Assembly: GCA_036583965.1 (NCBI GenBank)
Contig: JAZBQD010000027.1
Coordinates: 23,939,001-24,003,000, forward strand
DNA: 64,000 nucleotides
Direction: 5' to 3'
Origin: Prunella strophiata
Taxonomy: Eukaryota > Chordata > Aves > Passeriformes > Prunellidae
Below the pieces are notes generated by a model. The model was not told the DNA's origin. It worked only from the letters and a program-made list of their open reading frames with translations, and did not search any database. Of the stretch, positions 32,601-42,055 are shown in pieces. Every line of letters starts with the position of its first letter. Position 1 is the stretch's first letter. The translations under genes were made by a program, and so were the position numbers.

Positions 32601-34976
32601 TCCTCATAGAAGTCTCCTTTGTCCCTATCAGGTGTCTCAAGTATTGTATTCCAGGAGCTCTACAGGATGCATGCATAGAAAATTTCCACATCAAGCCACC
32701 CTATTTAAGCCAAAACCTGCCTTCCTGAAGGATGTCTGAGTATTCATTTACAGCCTTCATGTGACAGAGAATCCACCAGGTACCCAGGTACTATCTCATA
32801 TTGCTTGATTACCTTCACTCAAACCCACACAACAGATTTGTAGATTGAAGTGGTTGTGTGATCCACTCTTGGCATCTCACCTGTACTTATTGTGCTGAGC
32901 AAAGTTGCTCGCTTTCATCACATATCTCATATCCCTCCCCTAAGCAGATCAAGATACCCCTTAACATATTTAAGGATGGATCTAGACTGAGCCTCCCTAG
33001 TCTCCTACCATAAAGCCTGGTTTCCAAAACTAATGTGATTCTTCTCACTGTTCCTCAGAGAAGGGTTTTGCTAATGCTGTACATGAAAATAATACAACCT
33101 TTCTTCTTCTGCTTGATATTCCCCTGCTCATATCTACAAGGGTCACATTTGCTGCTTTATTTACAGCACCACACAGAGTTTGCATTCAGTGGGCTGTGCA
33201 CAATCCCCCCTCAGTCCTTGACACCACTGCTGTTTGGCAGAAGACATTTGCCTTTTGTTTATATTTGAAGTGTGTTCTTCCCCACTGGACATATGACTTT
33301 GCCTTTGACTTTGCTGTTGAACAAGCTCTTTTTATCAAACAACCAGAGTTAGGCAGCACAACTGACTCATTACCAGCAGGAATTGCTATTCTGCCCACTT
33401 TGGGGTCATGGACACTTTTTACCATCAGGGATTATATATTTTCTTTCACATCTTTGATAAAGGCACTGAAGAGTACTGAGCAAAAAGAAAATCTTATTGC
33501 AAGTCTATAAGAGCATGCACTGCATGCTAATATCTCACTGATCCTTATTTTCTAAAACACATTTTGTTACTTATTGTTAGTCCACTGAATAAGGGCCACA
33601 TGGATATCTTTAGTGTTGCTTAATCAAAATAAGACTAAATGTGAATTACAGAAATATTTTTCATCAGTGGTTGCTTCCAATTACAAGTCCTTGTAATTTA
33701 ATTTAATAATTGATTTTATTTTAAAGTAGTTCCTCTTGATCCTTGTTGGCAATTTCTTTTTGCTTAGGGGTAGGATTTTTTTCTTTTTTAAATTTCAAGC
33801 ATATTGGTGTACAGGCCTACATTTTGCTGGCACTTAAGAAATGGAATAACACTGTGATCCTTTGCATCTAGAAAACCATCATTTTCTAACCTGATGTGCA
33901 ACTCATTATGTTCTACAAAAACAAGCTGCAGAAATACCCCAAGCTGATTTCAACTATTTCTATATAGTTTATATATTTAGAAACTTATATACAGCTTATA
34001 TACAGCTACCAGGGATGTTTCCCCACTGGTAGCACACGACCTTCAGTATCTGCTTCCCAGCCTTAAATTTCCTATCAGACATAAAGGATGAATCCTGTCT
34101 CTGCCCCCCAAGGTGGTCTGCAGTGGACACTTCACCCTCCCAGGGCTCCTCCCCAGCCCAGAGAGCCACTGTTTGCATTGGGATTTCCAGGCATTTTGAG
34201 CTTTACCCAAACAGCATCTATGGCATGTCAGCCTGCCTTTGATGGAGACTGCCCTTCCTGTCTCCCTCCTTCCCTCCCTCCTGTCTTGGCAGGCTGTAGC
34301 AGTGATTCCAGCATCCCCATCATCTGTATCATCACAGGGACGCTCGGTAATATCCATCACCTCACACAAACGTTTCCCGTTCCTTCCACCTGGTATCAAA
34401 CCTGGTTGAGTACTCCAATATCTCCGTTAAGTGCCTGTATTTTTGTTGACTTTTGTACCTGGCTGTGGCTGCTTGTTTCTATCTCCTCCCTGGTCAGAGG
34501 AAATGGAAGTGCTGCAGCGGCTGCAGTCTCGCAGACCCGAGGACGAACAGCAGCGGACAAACAGCGCCAGCACCGACCCCGGGGGCTGCGGGGGCGGCAG
34601 CGTGGGAATGTGAGTGCAGAGAGGGGAGCCCTGCCACCCGAGGGGGACAGCCCCAAAGGGCTGGGGACAGCTGCCAGGGATGGGAACGGGTTCGGGAGGC
34701 CCCGGCGGTCCCCACCCGCGGCGCCTTCAGCACCGCCCGCGGCGGACAGCGCCCGGCGGCGCCGCGGGCCGGGAGCGGAGCTGCGGCCCCGAGCCCCGCA
34801 GCGCCCCGGCCCCGCCGCGGGGTGCGGCCCCGGGAGCTCAGCCAGCCTCCCCCCGCCTGCCGCGGCCCGCCCCGCCGCCGCGGACACTCACCGAACATCT
34901 GGATGTGCCCCTTGGTGATGGGGTTGAAGCTGCCGCAGGCCAGCAGGATAACGTGGGTCTTGGTGGTCTCGGTCAT
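11578..34976 (-). CDS. NMNAT2: Nicotinamide/nicotinate mononucleotide adenylyltransferase 2, complete (11 exons)
   Basis: NMNAT2 joins NMN and ATP to make NAD on Golgi-derived vesicles and in axons, and its loss triggers SARM1-driven axon degeneration (family knowledge). Coding exons in transcript order: 34976-34892, 18487-18399, 17655-17588, 16890-16812, 15810-15681, 14547-14467, 14348-14304, 13510-13434, 12206-12105, 11874-11807, 11680-11578. They total 927 bp, 308 residues, with every phase matching; the human protein is 307. Visible landmarks are the nucleotidyl-transferase [10 protein letters not shown] at residues 15-24 with the catalytic His24, the palmitoylation pair Cys165-Cys166 in RICCVRPP, and the SSTKSR motif at 270-275. 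One extra Asn in an NNNN run explains the length difference. The start has A at -3. It converges with LAMC2 and diverges from SMG7. Confidence 0.97.
11807..11874 (-). CDS. NMNAT2: NMNAT2 coding exon 10
   Basis: It encodes [20 protein letters not shown], then KS and a split Arg. The SSTKSR substrate-binding motif spans the junction with exon 11. Confidence 0.97.
12105..12206 (-). CDS. NMNAT2: NMNAT2 coding exon 9
   Basis: Thirty-four whole codons: [20 protein letters not shown], then [14 protein letters not shown]. Phase 0 on both sides. Confidence 0.97.
12207..13433 (-). other. NMNAT2 intron 8, nothing else recognised
   Basis: Intron between coding exons 8 and 9. I see no exon, strong repeat or RNA gene in it. 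Confidence 0.5.
13434..13510 (-). CDS. NMNAT2: NMNAT2 coding exon 8
   Basis: It encodes (E)[18 protein letters not shown], then [19 protein letters not shown] is the conserved core strand and helix of the nucleotidyltransferase fold. The donor is GAT|GTGAGT. Confidence 0.97.
14304..14348 (-). CDS. NMNAT2: NMNAT2 coding exon 7
   Basis: A 45-bp exon encoding (D)[14 protein letters not shown]. The phase is 1 on both sides. The acceptor is TTTCTCAG and the donor is G|GTAAGT. Confidence 0.95.
14467..14547 (-). CDS. NMNAT2: NMNAT2 coding exon 6 (palmitoylation site)
   Basis: It encodes (A)[19 protein letters not shown], then MERFTFV. The cysteine pair corresponds to the palmitoylated human Cys164/Cys165 that hold the enzyme on vesicles. 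The donor is G|GTATGT. Confidence 0.96.
15230..15400. repeat. AT-rich microsatellite in NMNAT2 intron 5
   Basis: Imperfect TATAT/ATTATA runs from about 15238 change into a TACTA/ACTAT repeat with two copies of ACTATAGAGATACTA-like sequence (about 15338-15380). It directly adjoins the ERVL-like fragment to its right. Confidence 0.8.
15400..15640. mobile_element. ERVL-like LTR fragment
   Basis: The block containing CCAGACAGCCAGGACACAG, then CCTAATTGGCCAAATCACTC and AAGAATTGTTTTCTC, resembles songbird endogenous-retrovirus LTRs as I remember them. It has no open reading frame and is non-coding. It ends about 40 bp from the donor of NMNAT2 exon 5. Family assignment is from memory and needs a repeat-library search. 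Confidence 0.5.
15681..15810 (-). CDS. NMNAT2: NMNAT2 coding exon 5
   Basis: It encodes [20 protein letters not shown], then [20 protein letters not shown] and PTA. This is the isoform-specific central insert of NMNAT2; the NNNN run holds the extra residue. An ERVL-like fragment begins about 40 bp beyond its donor. Confidence 0.95.
16812..16890 (-). CDS. NMNAT2: NMNAT2 coding exon 4
   Basis: It encodes (R)[18 protein letters not shown], then EHHRDLMK. The [11 protein letters not shown] segment is essentially invariant in NMNAT2. The donor is AAG|GTGAGG. Confidence 0.97.
17588..17655 (-). CDS. NMNAT2: NMNAT2 coding exon 3
   Basis: It encodes [20 protein letters not shown], then WI and a split Arg. 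The acceptor is TTGTGCAG and the donor is AG|GTGGGT. Confidence 0.96.
18035..18115 (+). repeat. A-rich tract (A14 then AAACC-type)
   Basis: A run of 14 A followed by diverged AAACCAA units. It lies in NMNAT2 intron 2, about 280 bp beyond the donor of exon 2. Confidence 0.6.
18399..18487 (-). CDS. NMNAT2: NMNAT2 coding exon 2
   Basis: It encodes (E)[17 protein letters not shown], then [12 protein letters not shown]. The donor is ACG|GTGTGA, somewhat off consensus, and gives Thr where human has Gln before GLVSSRHR. The 89 bp fit phase. Confidence 0.95.
18990..19200 (+). mobile_element. CR1 LINE 3'-end fragment
   Basis: It shows TTCCAGGCTGCCACATCCCT, then GGTTGGATGGGGCTTGAAGC, the CCCTGCCTATGGCAGGGGG block and a tail AAACCATTCCAGGATTC. 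All are standard CR1 3'-end features. Confidence 0.8.
20125..20250 (+). mobile_element. CR1 LINE fragment, short
   Basis: It has the CR1-like order GGGATGCCCAGAGAAGTTTT, TTGGAAGTGTCTAAGGCCAG, GGCTGGGGCTTGGAGCA. It is truncated before the terminal repeats. Confidence 0.65.
20890..21340 (+). mobile_element. CR1 LINE 3'-end fragment
   Basis: A longer copy: the TGTCCAGAGAATGGAACAGA region, GGCTCAACCTGGAGAAAAGA, GGAGGGATTTAAAAGCCATG, ending AACCCAGATGATCCATGATT. It has no intact reverse-transcriptase frame. Confidence 0.8.
22620..23000. mobile_element. LTR-like fragment
   Basis: The blocks GGCTCAGTGCACTGGAG, CCAATTAAGAGCTGACACC and TCCATCTTGCTTCTACTCAC resemble avian endogenous retrovirus LTR ends. 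There is no coding capacity. The assignment is by memory of the family and is tentative. Confidence 0.4.
24550..24851 (+). repeat. Dispersed repeat, copy 2 (LTR-like)
   Basis: Second copy of the 8331-8626 element, inside NMNAT2 intron 1. It differs from copy 1 by scattered substitutions and short indels, for example a few bases missing from GGCTGGGCTGAGCC and an added GTGTG near the end. The divergence shows independent old insertions rather than a recent duplication. Confidence 0.6.
25119..25142 (+). repeat. (AACT)n microsatellite
   Basis: About five and a half AACT units in NMNAT2 intron 1. Confidence 0.85.
25885..26000 (+). mobile_element. CR1 LINE 3'-end fragment, short
   Basis: GGATGGGGCTTGGAGCAACC, then CCCTGCCCATGGTAGGGTG and CAAGATGATCTCTCTTCCAA, ending at the AGTGATTCT tail. 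Confidence 0.75.
28675..29110. promoter_or_regulatory. CpG-rich patch in NMNAT2 intron 1
   Basis: About 430 bp clearly richer in CG dinucleotides than the surrounding AT-rich intron, including CCACCGCGGCACC and TCAGCGCGGGATGAAATGG. On the NMNAT2 strand it holds a perfect donor AAG|GTGAGT with the exon side ending at 28769. No in-frame ATG precedes the donor in the phase needed to join exon 2. A TATAAAA (28552-28558) lies on the plus strand just outside. An alternative promoter is possible but unproven. Confidence 0.35.
34726..34753 (+). promoter_or_regulatory. Split RE1/NRSE-like REST site in NMNAT2 intron 1
   Basis: The left half TTCAGCACC (34726-34734) and the right half GGACAGCGCC (34744-34753) are each perfect matches to the REST half-sites, in the correct order and orientation, separated by 9 bp rather than the usual 2. 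Expanded RE1 sites with this kind of spacing are described for REST. It lies about 140 bp inside intron 1 and would fit neuron-restricted NMNAT2. Binding is not shown. Confidence 0.55.
34892..34976 (-). CDS. NMNAT2: NMNAT2 coding exon 1
   Basis: It encodes [20 protein letters not shown], then TKGHIQMF plus one base. It carries the ATP-binding [10 protein letters not shown] motif. The donor is G|GTGAGT. It lies in a CpG-rich segment, and the start codon context is GCACCATGA. Confidence 0.97.
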
Positions 34977-35190
34977 GGTGCGGCCCTGCCCGGCCCCGCC
35001 GCGGTCTGAGGCTCGGTGCGGCTGCGGGAGGAGGAGGAGGGCGGAGGGATGGAGCGGGGCCGGGCGGCAGCGGGGGCGGCGCCGCGGCTGCGGGAGCCGG
35101 GCCGGGGCCGCCCCTCGGCAGCGCGGCCCGGGGCGCGCCCCCGCGGGGTCCTACACACGCGAGTGTGCGTGTACGATCATGGGCACAGCC

Positions 35191-38100
35191 CACGGCACAC
35201 AAACATCCCAGCCGCACGGACAGGGCACACATCCATCCCCGAGGCACGGACAGGACATACATCCCTCCCTGAGGCACGGACAGGGCACACATCCCTCCCC
35301 GCGGCACGGACAGGGCACACATCCATCCCCGCGGCACGGACAGGGCACACATCCCTCCCCGCGGCACGGACAGGGCACACATCCCTCCCCGCGGCACGGA
35401 CAGGACACACATCCCTCCCCGCGGCACGGACAGGGCACACATCCCTCCCCGCGGCACGGACAGGGCACACATCCCTCCCCGCGGCACGGACAGGGCACAC
35501 ATCCCTCCCCGCGGCACGGACAGGGCACACATCCCTCCCCGCGGCACGGACAGGGCACACATCCCTCCCCGCGGCACGGACAGGGCACACATCCCTCCCC
35601 GCGGCACGGACAGGGCACACATCCCTCCCCGCGGCACGGACAGGGCACACATCCCTCCCCGCGGCACGGACAGGGCACACATCCCTCCCCGCGGCACGGA
35701 CAGGGCACACATCCCTCCCCGCGGCACGGACAGGGCACACATCCCTCCCCGCGGCACGGACAGGGCACACATCCCTCCCCGCGGCACGGACAGGGCACAC
35801 ATCCCTCCCCGCGGCACGGACAGGGCACACATCCCTCCCCGCGGCACGGACAGGGCACACATCCCTCCCCGCGGCACGGACAGGGCACACATCCCTCCCC
35901 GCGGCACGGACAGGGCACACATCCCTCCCCGCGGCACGGACAGGGCACACATCCCTCCCCGCGGCACGGACAGGGCACACATCCCTCCCCGCGGCACGGA
36001 CAGGGCACACATCCCTCCCCGCGGCACGGACAGGGCACACATCCCTCCCCGCGGCACGGACAGGGCACACATCCCTCCCCGCGGCACGGACAGGGCACAC
36101 ATCCCTCCCCGCGGCACGGACAGGGCACACATCCCTCCCCGCGGCACGGACAGGGCACACATCCCTCCCCGCGGCACGGACAGGGCACACATCCCTCCCC
36201 GCGGCACGGACAGGGCACACATCCCTCCCCGCGGCACGGACAGGGCACACATCCCTCCCCGCGGCACGGACAGGGCACACATCCCTCCCCGCGGCACGGA
36301 CAGGGCACACATCCCTCCCCGCGGCACGGACAGGGCACACATCCCTCCCCGCGGCACGGACAGGGCACACATCCCTCCCCGCGGCACGGACAGGGCACAC
36401 ATCCCTCCCCGCGGCACGGACAGGGCACACATCCCTCCCCGCGGCACGGACAGGGCACACATCCCTCCCCGCGGCACGGACAGGGCACACATCCCTCCCC
36501 GCGGCACGGACAGGGCACACATCCCTCCCCGCGGCACGGACAGGGCACACATCCCTCCCCGCGGCACGGACAGGGCACACATCCCTCCCCGCGGCACGGA
36601 CAGGGCACACATCCCTCCCCGCGGCACGGACAGGGCACACATCCCTCCCCGCGGCACGGACAGGGCACACATCCCTCCCCGCGGCACGGACAGGGCACAC
36701 ATCCCTCCCCGCGGCACGGACAGGGCACACATCCCTCCCCGCGGCACGGACAGGGCACACATCCCTCCCCGCGGCACGGACAGGGCACACATCCCTCCCC
36801 GCGGCACGGACAGGGCACACATCCCTCCCCGCGGCACGGACAGGGCACACATCCCTCCCCGCGGCACGGACAGGGCACACATCCCTCCCCGCGGCACGGA
36901 CAGGGCACACATCCCTCCCCGCGGCACGGACAGGGCACACATCCCTCCCCGCGGCACGGACAGGGCACACATCCCTCCCCGCGGCACGGACAGGGCACAC
37001 ATCCCTCCCCGCGGCACGGACAGGGCACACATCCCTCCCCGCGGCACGGACAGGGCACACATCCCTCCCCGCGGCACGGACAGGGCACACATCCCTCCCC
37101 GCGGCACGGACAGGGCACACATCCCTCCCCGCGGCACGGACAGGGCACACATCCCTCCCCGCGGCACGGACAGGGCACACATCCCTCCCCGCGGCACGGA
37201 CAGGGCACACATCCCTCCCCGCGGCACGGACAGGGCACACATCCCTCCCCGCGGCACGGACAGGGCACACATCCCTCCCCGCGGCACGGACAGGGCACAC
37301 ATCCCTCCCCGCGGCACGGACAGGGCACACATCCCTCCCCGCGGCACGGACAGGGCACACATCCCTCCCCGCGGCACGGACAGGGCACACATCCCTCCCC
37401 GCGGCACGGACAGGGCACACATCCCTCCCCGCGGCACGGACAGGGCACACATCCCTCCCCGCGGCACGGACAGGGCACACATCCCTCCCCGCGGCACGGA
37501 CAGGGCACACATCCCTCCCCGCGGCACGGACAGGGCACACATCCCTCCCCGCGGCACGGACAGGGCACACATCCCTCCCCGCGGCACGGACAGGGCACAC
37601 ATCCCTCCCCGCGGCACGGACAGGGCACACATCCCTCCCCGCGGCACGGACAGGGCACACATCCCTCCCCGCGGCACGGACAGGGCACACATCCCTCCCC
37701 GCGGCACGGACAGGGCACACATCCCTCCCCGCGGCACGGACAGGGCACACATCCCTCCCCGCGGCACGGACAGGGCACACATCCCTCCCCGCGGCACGGA
37801 CAGGGCACACATCCCTCCCCGCGGCACGGACAGGGCACACATCCCTCCCCGCGGCACGGACAGGGCACACATCCCTCCCCGCGGCACGGACAGGGCACAC
37901 ATCCCTCCCCGCGGCACGGACAGGGCACACATCCCTCCCCGCGGCACGGACAGGGCACACATCCCTCCCCGCGGCACGGACAGGGCACACATCCCTCCCC
38001 GCGGCACGGACAGGGCACACATCCCTCCCCGCGGCACGGACAGGGCACACATCCCTCCCCGCGGCACGGACAGGGCACACATCCCTCCCCGCGGCACGGA

Positions 38101-38566
38101 CAGGGCACACATCCCTCCCCGCGGCACGGACAGGGCACACATCCCTCCCCGCGGCACGGACAGGGCACACATCCCTCCCCGCGGCACGGACAGGGCACAC
38201 ATCCCTCCCCGCGGCACGGACAGGGCACACATCCCTCCCCGCGGCACGGACAGGGCACACATCCCTCCCCGCGGCACGGACAGGGCACACATCCCTCCCC
38301 GCGGCACGGACAGGGCACACATCCCTCCCCGCGGCACGGACAGGGCACACATCCCTCCCCGCGGCACGGACAGGGCACACATCCCTCCCCGCGGCACGGA
38401 CAGGGCACACATCCCTCCCCGCGGCACGGACAGGGCACACATCCCTCCCCGCGGCACGGACAGGGCACACATCCCTCCCCGCGGCACGGACAGGGCACAC
38501 ATCCCTCCCCGCGGCACGGACAGGGCACACATCCCTCCCCGCGGCACGGACAGGGCACACATCCCT
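35191..38566. repeat. 30-bp minisatellite, 111 full units, next to NMNAT2 promoter
   Basis: The unit is CAGGGCACACATCCCTCCCC plus GCGGCACGGA (30 bp, 73% GC, three CpG, one CCGCGG site). Full units run from 35221 to 38550, with a degenerate unit at 35191-35220 and a 16-bp partial unit at 38551-38566. Variants occur only in the first seven units (35221-35430), on the NMNAT2 side; the remaining units look identical. The unit length is a multiple of three and lacks stops in five frames, so long spurious reading frames cross it. It begins about 215 bp upstream of the NMNAT2 ATG. Confidence 0.98.
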
Positions 38567-38902
38567 AAGGGCAACCTCTCTGCTTACAGCCACTAAGAAG
38601 AGCTGCATGCAGCTGCCTTCAGCCCCTTCCCAAAGGCTGTCCTGGCCTTATCTCTGACTCCTACACACAGATTTTCCTCTCAGCAGGGACTTATTTCCCA
38701 CCAACAGGTCTCCCTTACTACCTTCATCTGTCTTCCTCCTCTGTCCTTAAGGGGACACTCCCCAGACATTAATTTCTGTCTTCTCATGGCAGAGACTTTT
38801 AACCCCTACCCTCAGCACTGTGCTATGTTTCTCCTTGTCCTGCTAAGATTAATTATTCACAGTCTCTTGCTTGAAAACTTTTTCCCTCCCAGCTCAGCCA
38901 GG

Positions 38903-38946
38903 TGCTCCTTCATACCACTCATCAGCCTGAGTGGTATGAAGGAGCA
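38903..38946. repeat. Perfect inverted repeat, 19-bp arms, 6-nt loop
   Basis: The left arm 38903-38921 (TGCTCCTTCATACCACTCA) is the exact reverse complement of 38928-38946. The loop is TCAGCC. It is too short for an ordinary microRNA precursor. It may be a product of template switching; no terminator function is expected in this genome. Confidence 0.9.
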
Positions 38947-40944
38947 AGACCACTAGGGAATGAACCCAAGATGATGCTGAATCTGTTTTTCCAGGGAACC
39001 CTTCAATCCTTGTTGTGGAGGCCCTGGCTGCACTCACTCTCAGGAGCACACACTGATGGCAAGGGAGTGGTCTGTCTCACTGCAGAGGGGTGTGGTAACA
39101 CCTCTGGGATTGTATTTCTATCTATTTCTGTCTCACCTCTGGGGTTGTATTTCTATCCTGATTTTTAATTCAGACCAAACTAGTGTTGATGAAGAGAAAT
39201 GCTGAGACAGGCGGTGTGCTCTGCTCCTTGTTCCCTGCTCTATCTTGCTGGCTCTGTATGGACATATGATGATTCAGTGGGATTAGATTTTGGGGTTGTG
39301 TTGGGCTTTTTCCTCTGCTGCTCCTCCAAGCTTGCCCTGAAAAGGAGAGACTCATGACTTTAGGAAAAAGAAGTGTCTCTGCAGTTTACCATTGGCACTG
39401 TGCACAGCATAACTCTGCCTTTAAAACAGGGCAGTCTTTCCCAGTCTTGCCAACAGGGAAATGGGTGCTTCTCTCCTGCACATTCCCACTAAGGATGGTG
39501 TCCTACCCCCTTCCCTTGGAGGTGGTACAACTGCCCTGGTATGAAATATGGGGACGTGCCCTTTACAAGAGGATTCTTCACTGACTTCTTTTATTCAGAA
39601 GAGGCTGAAGTTGAGGTGAGACAGCTGAATTTTATTAATCCTGACCCCATTCCCTGCTAACTTTGCATTTTGCAGGGGAGCATGTTTTCCGTTTGTAGCT
39701 TATACAACCTGCAGCTGCAGGAGCATTAAGTGCTGCTGTTGCAGAAGGCACAAGTGGACAAAACTGCCTGTGCCCAAGTTCTCCCACTGCCTGGTGATGC
39801 CAAACACATCCCACTGGTCCTGACAGCTCCTGCCATGCAGCTGACTCTCTCTGCCTGCTTTGTTTCACACCGGGGTTTGACCTTAAACACCAGTGAAAGA
39901 TCAAGATCACCTGTGCAGATGTAGGTTACTCACTGCCTGGCCATGGTGGGGACAAGGTCTGGCCAGCACTGCCAGGCCGTGGTGGGGATGAGGTCTGGGC
40001 AGCCCTGTCTGTAGCTCTTCCCTGGCTTTCCTGCTGGATGGTGAGTGATGTGGTAAATCAGCTGTCACTTAGCAACGCTGCCGGCTGGGGAGCGGCGGCA
40101 GGTTTTGGTGCAGGAGCGACGCCTGCAAGGCTGTGCTGTGCTTATTTCACCTTTTTTCCCCTCAGTGTTTTCCAACCCAGCACGTATGTTTTTTTCCCTG
40201 AACATGTGGGTGCAGGTTTCCCATGGCTGGAGACAGCAGCCCCAGCTGCAGAGCCAGATGTTCCCTGCCAGCCCTCCCTGGGATTGTTGTGCAGTGCTGG
40301 AGCACCCCGAGTCCCCCAGCGGATTTGAGCTCCAGCCCAGCCCATGGTGACAAGCAGCCATCTGCCACCTGCAGAGCTGGTACAGCAGGACACAGAGAGG
40401 CCAGGAGGATGATCAGCTGGGGTTTATTCCCTGAGGAAGAAAACAGCATGGAGAAACACAGGGACCTGCCTACACAGGCAGCTCATATCAGCACTGCAAA
40501 ATTGTTGCCTATGGGACTTGAGAGCTGTGGCTCACACCAAGGATATTTCTGCACATGGATTTGTCCAACTCTTCACCATCTGCACAGCCAGGCCTCAAGA
40601 GCAGGGGGCTGTGCAGCAGAAGGCAGGAAGATCATGGCTGTCTTCACTGGGGTGAGGGATGGGGACCCCTCAGTTCTCCCAGCACTGCCTCTCACCTTGT
40701 CCCTCCTCTTGGGAGCAGGAAGAGAAACCTTCCAGCTTAAGGCTTTTAAACTGACAGTCTGCAAACTCTTCAAAGGAACTCAAATCTGTCAGAGAAAAGG
40801 ACAAGTAGAGGGGCTTAAACCATTTGTGAACCCATCCTGGCACATTTTGGAGCCTTTTCTGACAAGGGCTAGAAGCAGATTCAGTTCTGCTGCCCACATG
40901 CCAGCCTTATGACTCTAAGAAGTTTTTGTAATGCAACAATGCAC

Positions 40945-41020
40945 TTTAAAAGAAAAAGAAAAAAAAAAACAAAAAAAAAACCAAAAACAAACAAACAAAT
41001 AATCCAAAAAACCCCACAAA
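40945..41020 (+). repeat. A-rich simple sequence
   Basis: AAAAAG and poly-A runs grading into AAAC and CAAA units. It sits about 175 bp upstream of the first 180-bp repeat arm. Confidence 0.7.
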
Positions 41021-41193
41021 ACAACGTGGCCTTTCCTTGAGAATTAACAAGCAAAAAATCTTGACTAAGGGCTCACCTGGTGACCCAGTTGGAACAAAAC
41101 CCCTGCTTCCCACAAAAGCAGCTTTTAATTTACACCCATTTTTGAGATATAATCTGAATGTATGTAGCAAAACTCAGGCTTGCAAACCCAGCC

Positions 41194-41373
41194 CATGAGA
41201 GGGAAGGGATTTGCAAATATAAGAAAGCCAGACTGAGCTGGCAGATTGGGCCAGGCCAAGCTGACCCAGTTGCTCATGGAACAACAGCATAGGACAATAA
41301 ATGGAAGCACTTGGGAGTAGCTGCTGTGGTGGGAGCCTAGTTGAGAGGGAGGGAGCTGCCAAACCCATGGTGA
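41194..41373 (+). repeat. 180-bp direct repeat, left arm
   Basis: From CATGAGAGGGAAGGGATTTG to CCAAACCCATGGTGA. By eye it is identical over all 180 bp to 41876-42055. The context on its left differs from that of the right arm. Confidence 0.9.
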
Positions 41374-41419
41374 ACAAAAAAAAAAAACAAAAAAAAAAAA
41401 AAAAAAAAAAAAAACAAAA

Positions 41420-41450
<31 letters not shown>

Positions 41451-41478
41451 AAAAAAAAAAAAAAAACAAAAAAAAAAA

Positions 41479-41509
<31 letters not shown>

Positions 41510-41552
41510 AAAAAAAAAAAAACAAAAAAAAAAAAAAACAAAAAAAAAAAAA

Positions 41553-41600
<48 letters not shown>

Positions 41601-41756
41601 AAAAAAAAAAAAAAAAACAAAAAAAAAAAAAAAAACAAAAAAAAAAAAAAACAAAAAAAAAAAAAAACAAAAAAAAAAAAAAAAAAACAAAAAAAAAAAA
41701 AAACAAAAAAAAAAAAAAAAAAAAACAAAAAAAAAAAAAAAAAAACAAAAAAAAAA

Positions 41757-41787
<31 letters not shown>

Positions 41788-41812
41788 AAAAAAAAAAAAA
41801 AAAAACAAAAAA

Positions 41813-41843
<31 letters not shown>

Positions 41844-41875
41844 AAAAAAAAAAAAAAAAACAAAAAAAAAAAAAA
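41374..41875 (+). repeat. A/C simple-sequence tract, about 500 bp
   Basis: Almost pure A on the plus strand, broken by roughly thirty single C residues at irregular spacings of about 12 to 25 bases. It lies exactly between the two identical 180-bp arms. The poly-lysine and poly-phenylalanine frames across it are not genes. Confidence 0.95.
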
Positions 41876-42055
41876 CATGAGAGGGAAGGGATTTGCAAAT
41901 ATAAGAAAGCCAGACTGAGCTGGCAGATTGGGCCAGGCCAAGCTGACCCAGTTGCTCATGGAACAACAGCATAGGACAATAAATGGAAGCACTTGGGAGT
42001 AGCTGCTGTGGTGGGAGCCTAGTTGAGAGGGAGGGAGCTGCCAAACCCATGGTGA
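41876..42055 (+). repeat. 180-bp direct repeat, right arm
   Basis: Identical copy of 41194-41373, offset 682 bp. It continues to the right into unique sequence beginning CCAGCTCTGAGGCCAC. Confidence 0.9.

Larger units (their letters stand above)
18488..34891 (-). other. NMNAT2 intron 1
   Basis: A 16.4-kb first intron. It contains CR1 fragments (18.99-19.20, 20.13-20.25, 20.89-21.34, 25.89-26.00 kb), an LTR-like piece at 22.62-23.00 kb, the second copy of the 8.3-kb repeat, an AACT microsatellite, and a CpG-rich patch at 28.68-29.11 kb. From about 29.2 to 34.4 kb it is AT-rich, and I see no gene or clear repeat there. Confidence 0.7.
34540..35160 (-). promoter_or_regulatory. CpG island at NMNAT2 5' end
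   Basis: A GC-dense, CpG-dense block that surrounds coding exon 1 (34892-34976) and runs to the edge of the 30-bp minisatellite. It has no TATA-like box near the start. Such islands are usual for broadly initiating promoters; the start site itself is not visible. Confidence 0.75.

Noticed and set aside
35191..38566. CRISPR-like regular repeats
   Set aside because: The 30-bp units are contiguous with no spacers, and the context is a vertebrate promoter.
34453..38657. Several reading frames of over 1,100 codons on both strands encoding 10-residue repeats
   Set aside because: They are products of a 30-bp tandem repeat whose length is a multiple of three and which lacks stops in five frames. 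No domain, homology or splice evidence supports a protein.
38903..38946. microRNA precursor
   Set aside because: The 19-bp stem and 6-nt loop are too small for Drosha/Dicer processing, and the pairing is perfect without bulges.
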